From positions 1-64,000 of the forward strand of contig JAWKLX010000019.1 in NCBI GenBank assembly GCA_041392505.1: DNA of 64,000 nt, given 5' to 3'. Positions 18,293-26,084 of this stretch are shown here, one piece after another. The position numbers and the translations under genes were made by a program. The notes under the pieces were generated by a model, which saw nothing but the letters and a program-made list of their open reading frames with translations, was not told the origin of the DNA and ran no database searches. Numbering within the stretch: position 1 is the first letter of the stretch; every line of letters starts with the position of its first letter. The stretch comes from UBA6168 sp041392505. GTDB lineage: Bacteria; Bacteroidota; Bacteroidia; Chitinophagales; Saprospiraceae.

Positions 18293-18958
18293 TTATTGTT
18301 TCAAAAAAGAGAACGGGTATTCTTCCCAGACACTTACCAATCCTGCCTTCACAGGGTTCTCAAGGATGTACCGGATGATGTTTTCAAATTCTTTTTGGTT
18401 CCTGACGTAATGGTCGTAGCTCTCTCTTTGCCAAAATTTTCCACTCCGGTTCAAAAGACGGTTGGCGTAAACAGCCGTCGGCCCCTTAATCTTTTTCATG
18501 ATGTTGCTCAAAGGTTCCAAATCCAGCGATTCAAACACCGTAATTTCATAGCTCTCTGGTATTTGAATGCTCGTGTCAATGAGGATGTGCACATGGTTCG
18601 ACATGATACAATAGGCTATCAAGTCATATAAATCACCGTTGAAACGCAGGAGCTCATTGACCACCAATTCAGCAATTTCGGGCTGTTTAAGGTAATGATG
18701 CCCTGTTTTACTACCGTCCAACAGGGCATCGTATTTTCCAAAAAAGCGCTTTCGTTCATCATAAATACGCTCGTTCAAAAATGGGGTGTTTTCTTTGAAA
18801 ACATTGACAATTGTCTGGTCAAATGCTTTTTTCAATTCGAACAGTTTTCCTTGGGGGATTGATCCTTGCAACCTGAAGGTGACGAAAAATGCTGCGCCAA
18901 TTGGTTGGATGTGCGGCAGGTTCCGTCTGTAAAATGGTTTTATTTCTGCAGGTTTCAT
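18293..18958 (-). CDS. REP-associated tyrosine transposase (RAYT, Y1_Tnp)
   Basis: A 221-residue HUH-superfamily nuclease. The metal-binding HUH motif is HVH at residues 122-124 (MSNHVHILID), and the catalytic Tyr lies in ESYDHYVRNQKEF (Tyr181 or Tyr184). The ending NPVKAGLVSVWEEYPFSF is typical of the family. The start at 18958 (MKPAEIKPF) leaves out 21 residues that read through the REP hairpin. Length and motifs are complete, so the enzyme may be active. It lies on the same strand as the restriction genes and is flanked by two REP hairpins, its expected substrates. Confidence 0.93.
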   Translation of the reverse strand: MKPAEIKPFYRRNLPHIQPIGAAFFVTFRLQGSIPQGKLFELKKAFDQTIVNVFKENTPFLNERIYDERKRFFGKYDALLDGSKTGHHYLKQPEIAELVVNELLRFNGDLYDLIAYCIMSNHVHILIDTSIQIPESYEITVFESLDLEPLSNIMKKIKGPTAVYANRLLNRSGKFWQRESYDHYVRNQKEFENIIRYILENPVKAGLVSVWEEYPFSFLKQ

Positions 18959-18971
18959 TATGGTATGTTTT

Positions 18972-19038
18972 GTAACCGCCAATCTTGTGTGGCTGGCTGT
19001 TTTGTTTTTTGAGCCGGCCAAACAAGTTTGGCGGCTAC
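18972..19038. repeat. REP-like hairpin overlapping hsdS stop codon
   Basis: Arms 18972-18998 and 19012-19038 pair with few mismatches (GTAACCGCCAATCTTG against CAAGTTTGGCGGCTAC). The hsdS stop codon (plus-strand CTA at 19035-19037) is inside the right arm. It is the partner of the hairpin at 18221-18287. Confidence 0.85.
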
Positions 19039-20336
19039 GGGCGCACGTCTATCTTGCCTGTGACGGCTTCGGCGATGAGGGAGGTTTTGTATTCATTTAA
19101 TAGTTCTATTTCCCGCTCGATGCGGGTGATGGTTTGGGTGATTTTGGCTGATTCCTTTTCAATAAGCAAAAGAATCCCTTCCTGTTCCTCAATAGGCGGA
19201 CAAGGTATTAGCAATTGCGAATACTTGTCAGCACCAATATTCTCAATTGTCGCTTTATTGAAAATTGAAATTTTCCAGCTTTCATAGACATTTGAAAAGG
19301 TATAGTAATTTAAAAAATCGCTCAATACCTTTTTTGAATCAGGTTTTGCTTTGATTAAATACCCAGCGAAACAAGCCTTTCCTTTAAAATTCTTAAATTG
19401 AAATGTTTTACCGACTGTTGCACCACTTCTGGCAAATAGAATATCTCCTTCTTCAAGGAGATAAGGAGATGCAATTTCAGGTGGCAAAGACAACATTGAT
19501 TTGTCCCGTATATTCCCATCGTCACCGAAGTCAGTTATCCTAATGTATCTTGCCCAATCTTCTCTGTAAGGAGAACCACTTTCATTAGCACCGTATTTCA
19601 GCTTGCCTTTTATTACATACTTCAATTTCTTCACCTCCCAATGCTCCGGCACCTCCCCCAGCCACTCCACGCCGGAGGGTTTCATTTTCACCTCCCGGTT
19701 GATGCCTTTCGTGACGGCCCGGTTGATGATGGCCTGCTTTTGCTCCTTGAGCTTCTCGATGAGCAGGGCTTTCTTTTGGATGGCGGTTTCGAGGAGGGCA
19801 CATTTGTGGTCGAGGTAGGCGGCGATTTGGGTTTGTTCGGGGAGAGGGGGAAGGGGAAGTTTTAAGCTCCTAAGTTCATTGTAACCCGAAGATTGTCTTA
19901 CTCCACCTCCTAAACTATAAAACAACTTGATTAGGTCAAGATAGTGAAGAAGGTAATAATAATATGCAGAGTTGACTTTTGGATAACCAACAAGACCAAC
20001 GTATGCAGATGTAATTATCCCCCTTTGTTGAGCTAACCCTACCCTGAGGCTTCTTTTGTCATTTTGTAAGTCTGTCAGTCTCAAAATTATGTACCCTGAT
20101 TCTACCAATTGATAAGATTCAAAAGACTCAGGCAATAACCCAAAATTATCATCTCGTGATTTTAGGATAATATTCCCATAACTAAGTGAAAGTATTCGGT
20201 TTTCGCTGTTGCCAACATTTCTCACTTTATTGTCCTTAAACAAATGATTAAGACCGGTTATTTGCCAACCCTCCGGCACTTTGTCCAACCAGGTGATTTC
20301 ACTGTCTTTATATTTCGGGTATGGTTTAGCGGTCAT
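19035..20336 (-). CDS. hsdS: Type I restriction enzyme, specificity (HsdS) subunit
   Basis: A 433-residue DNA-recognition subunit with two target-recognition domains and two coiled-coil spacers. The first domain ends at LPLPPLPEQTQIAAYLD, followed by the helical spacer LIEKLKEQKQAIINRAVTKG. The second ends at PCPPIEEQEGILLLIEKE, followed by the spacer ending TSLIAEAVTGKIDVRP. The start at 20336 (MTAKPYPKYK) is chosen because the 58 residues upstream in frame belong to the neighbouring gene. Its ATG overlaps the stop of the nuclease gene by 4 nt. The final codons and stop abut the inserted REP hairpin, so the last residues may differ from the ancestral protein. Confidence 0.93.
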   Translation of the reverse strand: MTAKPYPKYKDSEITWLDKVPEGWQITGLNHLFKDNKVRNVGNSENRILSLSYGNIILKSRDDNFGLLPESFESYQLVESGYIILRLTDLQNDKRSLRVGLAQQRGIITSAYVGLVGYPKVNSAYYYYLLHYLDLIKLFYSLGGGVRQSSGYNELRSLKLPLPPLPEQTQIAAYLDHKCALLETAIQKKALLIEKLKEQKQAIINRAVTKGINREVKMKPSGVEWLGEVPEHWEVKKLKYVIKGKLKYGANESGSPYREDWARYIRITDFGDDGNIRDKSMLSLPPEIASPYLLEEGDILFARSGATVGKTFQFKNFKGKACFAGYLIKAKPDSKKVLSDFLNYYTFSNVYESWKISIFNKATIENIGADKYSQLLIPCPPIEEQEGILLLIEKESAKITQTITRIEREIELLNEYKTSLIAEAVTGKIDVRP

Positions 20337-21520
20337 GCTGATTTTTCTTTTTCTGATAAAACTTGTTGGGTGGTTTCGAGGGCCAGGTCGAAAAAGGATT
20401 TGCCGTTTTCTATTATACCAAAAAATGGGTTGAGCGCACGTTTTATGGCTGCCTCGAAGTCGTTGTCCTTGTTTTCGATGAAGTCCCAAATGATGGCAAT
20501 ATGATACCATCCCCCGCCATTTCTGTCATCCTTGGTTAGCCCCGCAGGAGCTTTATCATACCAGCCTTGCTCTTCTATACGCTTGAATACTTCCGTCCCG
20601 ATGTCCGTGTGCTGGTCGTAAAACTCCAGAGCGGCAGAAAGCTTGTTTTCAAAAACGGGCTGTTGCAGGTCTATGTAGATGCGGAGTGGAAGTTTTTGCC
20701 CGTCCACTTCTTTGTAGTAGTGTTTCCATCCAGCAAGATACCAATTGCTTGCCTTGAATTCGTATGATTCCATCACACGTCCCACCCGGTTGACCACATA
20801 GCATTTAGCAGCCCAGGTTATTGATTCAAGCTGTTTTATTTCCTCCTGATACTGGTGGATGGCTTTCATGTTTTGTTCGATGGCCTGGTCAGGTTGTTCC
20901 ATATCGTAGTGGGATTGAATGTTTGAAAAATATTCTTTGAGCAGGAGCAAATGGCGGTCGTCCGCTTCGGCGAAATAAGCGCCAAGGTTCTGTTGCACCC
21001 GTTCCATCAACTGCTTGTGGGTCACGTTGGCAAACTGGATTTGCTCCCCGTCCAAATCAATAATGGCTGGCTCGGACAGTGGGTGGAGGTTCAGCACGAT
21101 GCCCAGTTTCTTTTCCGCATTGACACTACTCCAATAATAGTCAAGCGGGTTGGCCAAAATGTGGTCAATCTTGTTTTCGATGATGATGGCCCAGGGCGAA
21201 ACATCCCCCTGTCCTATCCCCCGCAGCAAAATATCAATGCGGTTGGTCTCCCTTTCCACTTGGTAAGGGGTATCAAAAACGGTAGCGTCCAAAGTTTTGA
21301 ACGGTTCTTTTTCTTTCACCAATTCCAACAGGCTGTCCATGAAGAGCCGTTTGAAATTATGCTCTTCTTGCTCATCGAAATAAAAAGCAAGGATGTTGCT
21401 GTTGACCGTTTCCCATCGGGGAAAGCCAGCAATGTCGAGGAGGTTTTTCCGCCTCTTTTTGGCTGTAGCCAGTTTGCTGGCAATTTCTTTTAGCCACTCA
21501 AAGGAATTGGTTTTCGTCAT
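20333..21520 (-). CDS. PD-(D/E)XK nuclease superfamily protein inside the type I operon
   Basis: A 395-residue protein. Residues about 95-140 carry a PD-(D/E)XK-like core: TNRIDILLRG (Asp) followed by WAIIIENKID (Glu-x-Lys), as in the PDDEXK_4 group of nuclease-like proteins. The C-terminal half (from about 240) has aromatic-rich strands (GWKHYYKEVDG, GWYDKAPAG) without a recognised family. It sits between hsdM, whose stop is 3 nt upstream, and hsdS, which overlaps it by 4 nt, so it is co-translated with the methylase and specificity subunits. Proteins of this type occur as accessory genes in restriction operons; whether it cuts DNA or only binds it cannot be told from sequence. Confidence 0.78.
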   Translation of the reverse strand: MTKTNSFEWLKEIASKLATAKKRRKNLLDIAGFPRWETVNSNILAFYFDEQEEHNFKRLFMDSLLELVKEKEPFKTLDATVFDTPYQVERETNRIDILLRGIGQGDVSPWAIIIENKIDHILANPLDYYWSSVNAEKKLGIVLNLHPLSEPAIIDLDGEQIQFANVTHKQLMERVQQNLGAYFAEADDRHLLLLKEYFSNIQSHYDMEQPDQAIEQNMKAIHQYQEEIKQLESITWAAKCYVVNRVGRVMESYEFKASNWYLAGWKHYYKEVDGQKLPLRIYIDLQQPVFENKLSAALEFYDQHTDIGTEVFKRIEEQGWYDKAPAGLTKDDRNGGGWYHIAIIWDFIENKDNDFEAAIKRALNPFFGIIENGKSFFDLALETTQQVLSEKEKSA

Positions 21521-21523
21521 GGG

Positions 21524-22030
21524 TCAAGCGATTATTTCTTTGATTAACCCTTCTGTTTCCTCCTCCAAAGCCAAGATGTCTTTCGTGATTTCTTCGAGGC
21601 TTCGGAGCGGTTCGTATTTGTAAAAAATCTTGGTGAAAGAGATTTCGTAGCCTTTCACGGTTTTCTCTTCGTCAATCCATGCGTCCGGGACGTGGGGCAA
21701 AACTTCCCTTTTGAAGTAGGCTTGAATGTCGTCCTTGAGCGGGATGTTTTCATTGTCCCGCAGGTCGCTGTCAGGTTCGTACTCAATGCCCTCCTTGGTT
21801 TTCTTTTTGATGATGGGTTCGGCCTCTTCGTCCTTCCAAGTGATGGCCTCGGTGAAGGCTTTGCGCTCTTTGGCCGTCAGTTTTATTTCTTCCTTCTTTA
21901 CGTAGTCGTTCAGGGATTTTTTGAGTTTATTGAAATCCCGGTTCACCCCTTTTCCGAATACGGCTTGCATCGCTTTCATGATGGAACGGAACTTACTGGT
22001 GTTTCCGATGTCTTCCAGTTTTTTCGTCAT
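21524..22030 (-). CDS. hsdM: Type I methyltransferase HsdM, C-terminal part (frameshifted)
   Basis: 168 residues matching the C-terminal helical tail of HsdM (YEPDSDLRDNENIPLKDDI...YFKREVLPHVPDAWIDEEKT, then a coiled-coil end). The ATG at 22030 is internal to the ancestral gene. It reads on from the broken middle portion 22031-22329, which shows HsdM sequence in shifting frames. The tail contacts HsdS/HsdR in the complex. Whether it is made as a separate polypeptide is doubtful. Confidence 0.8.
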   Translation of the reverse strand: MTKKLEDIGNTSKFRSIMKAMQAVFGKGVNRDFNKLKKSLNDYVKKEEIKLTAKERKAFTEAITWKDEEAEPIIKKKTKEGIEYEPDSDLRDNENIPLKDDIQAYFKREVLPHVPDAWIDEEKTVKGYEISFTKIFYKYEPLRSLEEITKDILALEEETEGLIKEIIA

Positions 22031-22329
22031 TCCAGTTGGAGAGAAGCGAGGCGCAAGGCCGCTCCACGGTCACTTTCCCGGTAACCAAAATCTTCGTTGT
22101 CGAAGATTTTGGAAATACCAATTCTGCTCAAATTTCAGGTAGGTGTCGGTGATGTACTTGATATGCTCCGGGCTGAGTTCGTTGGATTTGTTGCCGAGGT
22201 TTTTCCGCATCTTGCAGTAGCATGTCAGAAGCATCAATCAACTAGTTTTGCCTTTCCGTTTTTTGTCCTTCCGGTTGGACAGTATCCAGATATAAGTTGA
22301 AATGCCCGTGTTGTAAAACATGTTGTTCG
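22031..22329 (-). pseudogene. hsdM: Broken middle segment of hsdM
   Basis: Read on the minus strand in changing frames, this segment gives HsdM-like fragments in order: IQLTNNMFYNTGISTYIWI, then LSNRKDKKRKGKT, LIDASDMLLQ, KMRKNLGNKSNELSPEH, YITDTYLKFEQ, SKIFDNEDFGYR, KVTVERP and LRLASLQLE. At least five single-base shifts lie within about 300 bases, while the gene on both sides is intact for long stretches. The order and content are those of a normal HsdM, so nothing large was lost. Confidence 0.8.
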
Positions 22330-23517
22330 TCAACTGGATATGCACTCCACCCAGTCGCTTTCAATCATCCATTTGCGTATCTCGCTCTCCCCTCCCCCGG
22401 CGTCGCCCGTGAACAGGGCCGAGCCATTGTGGACGGAAGCGATGCGGCTGCCCAGTTTGGAATCATGCTTCATTTTGGAAAGCATGTGGACGAGGAAGAG
22501 CAATTGCCCATCGCTCACCCGTGGTACGCCCATCGTGAAACGGGAGTCCTTTATTTCCTTTTTCTTCCCGTCAATGATGGCGTCTTGGTCAATCTTCCAG
22601 CTTTTGCCATACGGCGGGTTTGACATCATGAAGTCAAACCGGGTGTGCGGGAAGCCATCGTTCGAGAGCGTTGAGCCGTGGACGATGTTCTCCGGGTCGT
22701 CGCCCTTGATGAGCATATCTGCCGTGCAGATGGCGTATATCTCAGGTTCTGATTCTTGCCCGTACAGTTCAAAGTCCACTTTGCCATTGGTCAGGGTTTC
22801 GGCAAATTGTTCGGCTTCGGTGAGCATTCCTCCAGAGCCGCAGCATGGGTCGTAAACGAGAAAATTCCCTTTGGACAGTTCATTTTTTACTGGCAGGAAA
22901 ATGAGGTTGGTCATTAGCTTGATGACCTCCCGGGGCGTAAAGTGCTGCCCGGCTTCCTCGTTGTTGTCTTCGCTGAACTTCCGCACCAGTTCCTCAAACA
23001 CGAAGCCCATGCCGTGGTTGGTCAACGGCGGCAATACCTCACCTTTTGGGTTGGTGGCTTCGAGCGGTGAAAGGTTTATTTCCCGGCTCGAAAATTTCTG
23101 CAGGAGCATGTAGGTCAGCCCCGCATCTTTCAACGTGCCGAGATAATTCCTGACCCTGAACTTGGTGATGATTTCCCGGACGTTTTTGCTAAACCCATCA
23201 AGGTACTCTTCAAGGTTAGCGTCTATGTTGTCGGGGTCGTTGAGCAGGTTTTCAAAAGTATAGCGGGAAGTGTTGTAGAATGGGTATTTCGTCACGCCCG
23301 TCAGCGAGGTGTTCTCGGTGATGCCCTGGCTCTCCAAAAATACAATCATGTCCAGCACCTTCTGTTTCGTTGGTGCTAAAAGTGCATCGAGCCTCCTTAA
23401 AACAGTAAAGGGCAGAATCACGTCCGCCCATTTTCCCCGCTTGATGTTGTCCCGCAGCACATCGTCGGCAATGCCCCAGATAAAGTTTACTACTTGGTTG
23501 TGTATTCGGTGGTTCAT
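22330..23517 (-). CDS. hsdM: Type I methyltransferase HsdM, N-terminal part (frameshifted)
   Basis: 395 residues with the HsdM N-terminal helical domain (MNHRIHNQVVNFIWGIADDV, ADVILPFTVLRRLDALL) and the N6-adenine methyltransferase core. Motif I (SAM binding) is VYDPCCGSGGML and motif IV (catalytic) is MMSNPPYG. The frame stops in SDWVECISS, where the family continues into the MFYNTGI segment. With 21524-22329 it would make a normal protein of about 660-670 residues. It is the first gene of the restriction operon (hsdM, nuclease, hsdS, [RAYT], hsdR). If the shifts are real, the methylase is dead and the nuclease subunit would be dangerous, which favours either sequencing error or inactivity of the whole system. 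Confidence 0.9.
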   Translation of the reverse strand: MNHRIHNQVVNFIWGIADDVLRDNIKRGKWADVILPFTVLRRLDALLAPTKQKVLDMIVFLESQGITENTSLTGVTKYPFYNTSRYTFENLLNDPDNIDANLEEYLDGFSKNVREIITKFRVRNYLGTLKDAGLTYMLLQKFSSREINLSPLEATNPKGEVLPPLTNHGMGFVFEELVRKFSEDNNEEAGQHFTPREVIKLMTNLIFLPVKNELSKGNFLVYDPCCGSGGMLTEAEQFAETLTNGKVDFELYGQESEPEIYAICTADMLIKGDDPENIVHGSTLSNDGFPHTRFDFMMSNPPYGKSWKIDQDAIIDGKKKEIKDSRFTMGVPRVSDGQLLFLVHMLSKMKHDSKLGSRIASVHNGSALFTGDAGGGESEIRKWMIESDWVECISS

Positions 23518-23719
23518 GTAAAATTGGTTCGTGTTGTTTTTTTAGATATAAATGAAAGCAAGTTGCTGGCTTAAGAGTCTTGGTCTTTAATGATGATGCG
23601 TTTGACTTCCATTTGAACAGGTATCTCAAGCAGATTATATATTGAATAATAAAAAAATAGAACGACAAATGTAATGATTTGATACCCATAGTGACAGCAT
23701 GTATTGTCCTGAGACGGCT

Positions 23720-24716
23720 TTACACCCACACCCGCCCCCGCCCCCAAAAATACTCCACCCCCCTTTTCCCATCAACCCTTTCCAGCCACCCCTTTTCCTG
23801 GTGGCTCAGTTCGATGATTTCCTTGGTACTGGTTTTACGGAACCGTTGGGACACTTGTTCCAGGGTTTGGCGTTCTTGTCGGGGTAAAGATGTCTGGTAG
23901 AAAGGCTGGCTGTTTAGTCGGAACAACTCGCCCGCACCGTGGTCGAAATACATGATTTCCAAATCGAGGATGCCCTGCGAAACGGCCTCACCGAACAGCC
24001 CGTCAAAATTTTTATAAGACCGGCCCCATTTGGATGGCCACGTACTGAGCCCCGCTGATGCCAAAGCCTGTCCGTCGGAAGTGCAGGAAATCTGCATAAA
24101 AAAGCAGTTTGTTGAGCTTAACCTTCCAGGGGCTGTCCTGCTCTACGAAGTACCTGACCATCTGATGGAATTTGGCGAGGTTGGGCACTTTGTAACCAGT
24201 GAACCGATTGGGGGAAACATGCCCGAAATAAAAACCTTGGGCATCGTGCTTTTGTAGGGCAGCTTCTTGTTCGACCAATTGGTCGAGTATTTTTTCCGCT
24301 TTTTTCATTTCAGCTTCGTTCAACACACCGCTGATTTTCAGCAGTTTGTGGAATTCATCCGGTTCTTTGATGAGTTGGATGAGCCGACCGTTGGACACGT
24401 TTGGGATTTCCCCCGACTCATAAGCACGCCACACATTGATACCAAAGCCAAGTACCGCTGACATTTTGCTGGCGTTCAACCCATATTGCTCCCGTAAAGC
24501 GGTTATCTCTTCGGTAAACGGCAGGTTGTATTTCTCCCGGTACAGGTTGTGCACTTGGGTGAGGTTGAGGTGCATACAGGTTTCATCCTCGAAAGTTTCG
24601 TCGCTGTCTTCGCACTGGTAAAAATGGTACTGGATTTCAAAATCTTCCTTGCTAAAGGACAAGGTGCGGGCCTCCCGCATGAGTTTCATTTCTTTTCCCG
24701 TGATCGGATTTTTCAT
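23720..24716 (-). pseudogene. MqsA/SocA-type antitoxin (DUF4065), one frameshift
   Basis: From ATG 24716 the protein starts like an MqsA-family antitoxin, but the zinc ribbon is degenerate (NPITGKEM and YQCEDSDETF instead of paired CxxC). It continues with an XRE-type helix-turn-helix (GLNASKMSAVLGFGINVWRAYESGEIP), then a SocA/Panacea DUF4065 domain (KLNKLLFYADFLHFRRTG). The frame breaks near 24020 after AIQMGPV, and the domain resumes in the next frame with NFDGLFGEAVSQGILDLE to the end at 23720. A single-base indel explains it. The start lies 5 nt after the toxin gene's stop, the mqsRA order. It would bind the toxin and repress the shared promoter. Confidence 0.8.
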
Positions 24717-24721
24717 CTTTT

Positions 24722-25070
24722 TTATTTTTTGTAGGGATTGGTCATTGGATATTCGGCCATGTGGAAAGAAATGCAAAGGACTTGAGCCGAAGGCATCCCC
24801 ATAGTGATTTTGATATAGATTTCGACACTTTTCACCTCTTTCCCGAACACCCACATGTCAGCATAACCGTATAACTTTTCCTCCAAAGGGCCTTCGGAAT
24901 AATCCTCTACGACAAGCTATTTGAGAATTTCTTTTACTTGTACAACAGATAATTCTAAATCGAGTAGGGTCTGCGTATTTTCCACGATCGCTCCTGAATA
25001 TTAGCCCCCATACATCAAGTCTCACCTTAAAGTTGGATAGGTATCATTCAACGTCGTCTTTTGAAGCCAT
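24722..25070 (-). pseudogene. MqsR-family toxin, decayed by nonsense codons
   Basis: Read from ATG 25070 it gives MASKDDVE-stop-YLSNFKVRLDVWGLIFRSDRGK, a one-base loss in an A run, NTQTLLDLELS...KEILK-stop-LVVEDYSEGPLEEKLYG, then WVFGKEVKSVEIYIKITMG and ISFHMAEYPMTNPYKK. Order and content match Bacteroidota MqsR-family toxins (ribosome-independent RNases) of about 115 residues. Two in-frame stops (TGA 25044-25046, TAG 24917-24919) plus one frameshift mean no working toxin. Nonsense substitutions are hard to blame on indel-type sequencing error, so this looks like genuine decay. The downstream antitoxin is 5 nt away. Confidence 0.78.
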
Positions 25071-25353
25071 GTAACATCTCGGATTGTTTGGCTACAAAAT
25101 AGGTGATAAAAAATATTCAACTTTATAGTTTTAAAATATTGAATAAATATAAATTAACCAACTATAAAATTTGACATAAAAAAGGTCAACTACTTTTTCA
25201 GGCCGTGGACCAAATGTAAGGCTGTTCAAATCTGTTAGATTTTTGAGTACGAGCGGAAGTAGCCGTTTTTTTTTAAAATATCAACTGAAAAAAAATCAGA
25301 ATGGCGCTGCAAACCTTGTTTTAAAATCGCTGTTTTACCCAAAAAATCCAACC
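25071..25353. other. AT-rich intergenic region with a weak inverted repeat
   Basis: The region between the divergent toxin remnant and the decayed T9SS gene has no supported coding sequence. An AT-rich inverted repeat (TTTATAGTT at 25122-25130 against AACTATAAA at 25160-25168) could be an operator or a promoter structure for either side. No clear -7/-33 pair was found. Confidence 0.4.
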
Positions 25354-26032
25354 ATGAAAAACATTGCCGTTTTAGTCATCTTCCTTTTCCAAACCGGCCT
25401 GACGGCCCAAACCACGAGGTACTTCGAATTTTCAGTACCTGATTGTGGTCACGGCAACTGGCAGGACACTTCTCTCATCGCCGCTACCGATGACCAGAAG
25501 GCCGTCATCGCCGATGTGCTCGAACATGTCAAGGCGACCTTCGAGGAGCGCCCTTTGTCATCCCGGCTATCGACTATGGCAATGGCGGCTTCAAATCACA
25601 ACGCCGACCATTAGTTTCTCTGGCATTTGTGGCACCCAATAGGTGACCTTACCGAAGCTGCTGTCGAAGTCTACATTGAGTCGCCCCTTCACGGATGTGG
25701 ACGGTGACACTGCCTATTGGGTGGGTTACTCAGGCAGTTTTGCCCATGGGTCGGCAAGCCGCACGGGAGGTGGACATGCCCACCAGCGTGGATGAACCGG
25801 ACGCTACTGGCTCATTTTATCTGTATCCGATCCGGCTGCTGGCAGGGTCTTTTTTATCAAACCGCCATGCTGAACGTGTCGATGTTCGACGCTACTGGGA
25901 GGATAGTGCTGCGGCAAATAGTTTCGCCGGAAAATCAAGCCTCGAAATTGGCTATATGACCCGGGGTTGTATTTTGTAAAATCGCAATCGGGAGATACTT
26001 TTGTTACCCGAAAGTTGCATGTTATACGGTGA
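25354..26032 (+). pseudogene. Decayed T9SS-secreted protein (BP74-like N-domain)
   Basis: It begins with a good signal peptide (MKNIAVLVIFLFQTGLTAQ) and a domain starting YFEFSVPDCGHGNWQDTSLIA, similar to BP74 N-terminal-like domains in Bacteroidota secreted proteins. After FEERP the frame breaks. Later pieces appear in other frames: DYGNGGFKSQ, DLTEAAVEVYIESP, FTDVDGDTAYWVGYSGSF, then sorting-domain parts LNVSMFDATGRIVLRQIV and DPGLYFVKSQSGDTFVTRK, ending at TGA 26030-26032. The order is that of an intact protein of about 220-230 residues, with at least four frame changes. It was probably a small secreted protein with a type A T9SS tail. It is not functional as read. Confidence 0.72.
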
Positions 26033-26084
26033 GAACGCAGGATTCACTGTTGCGCCGTAAACCTGTGATTCCCTCTTTCATCCC

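Larger units (their letters stand above)
18221..19038 (-). mobile_element. REPtron: RAYT transposase gene flanked by REP hairpins
   Basis: An 818-bp unit made of a Y1-type transposase gene and a REP hairpin on each side, inserted inside the type I restriction operon between hsdS and hsdR. RAYTs process REP hairpins as single-stranded DNA. The right-hand hairpin contains the stop codon of hsdS, and the left-hand one ends 6 nt before the hsdR ATG, so the element has replaced the original junction exactly. No target-site duplication was seen, as expected for this class. Confidence 0.8.

Noticed and set aside
18293..18958. Insertion sequence of the IS200/IS605 type
   Set aside because: The HUH transposase has no TnpB partner and is flanked by REP hairpins, which fits a RAYT better than IS200/IS605.
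23252..23689. Minus-strand open frame overlapping the hsdM start
   Set aside because: It is a different frame from hsdM across the same bases. The part outside hsdM has no recognisable content.
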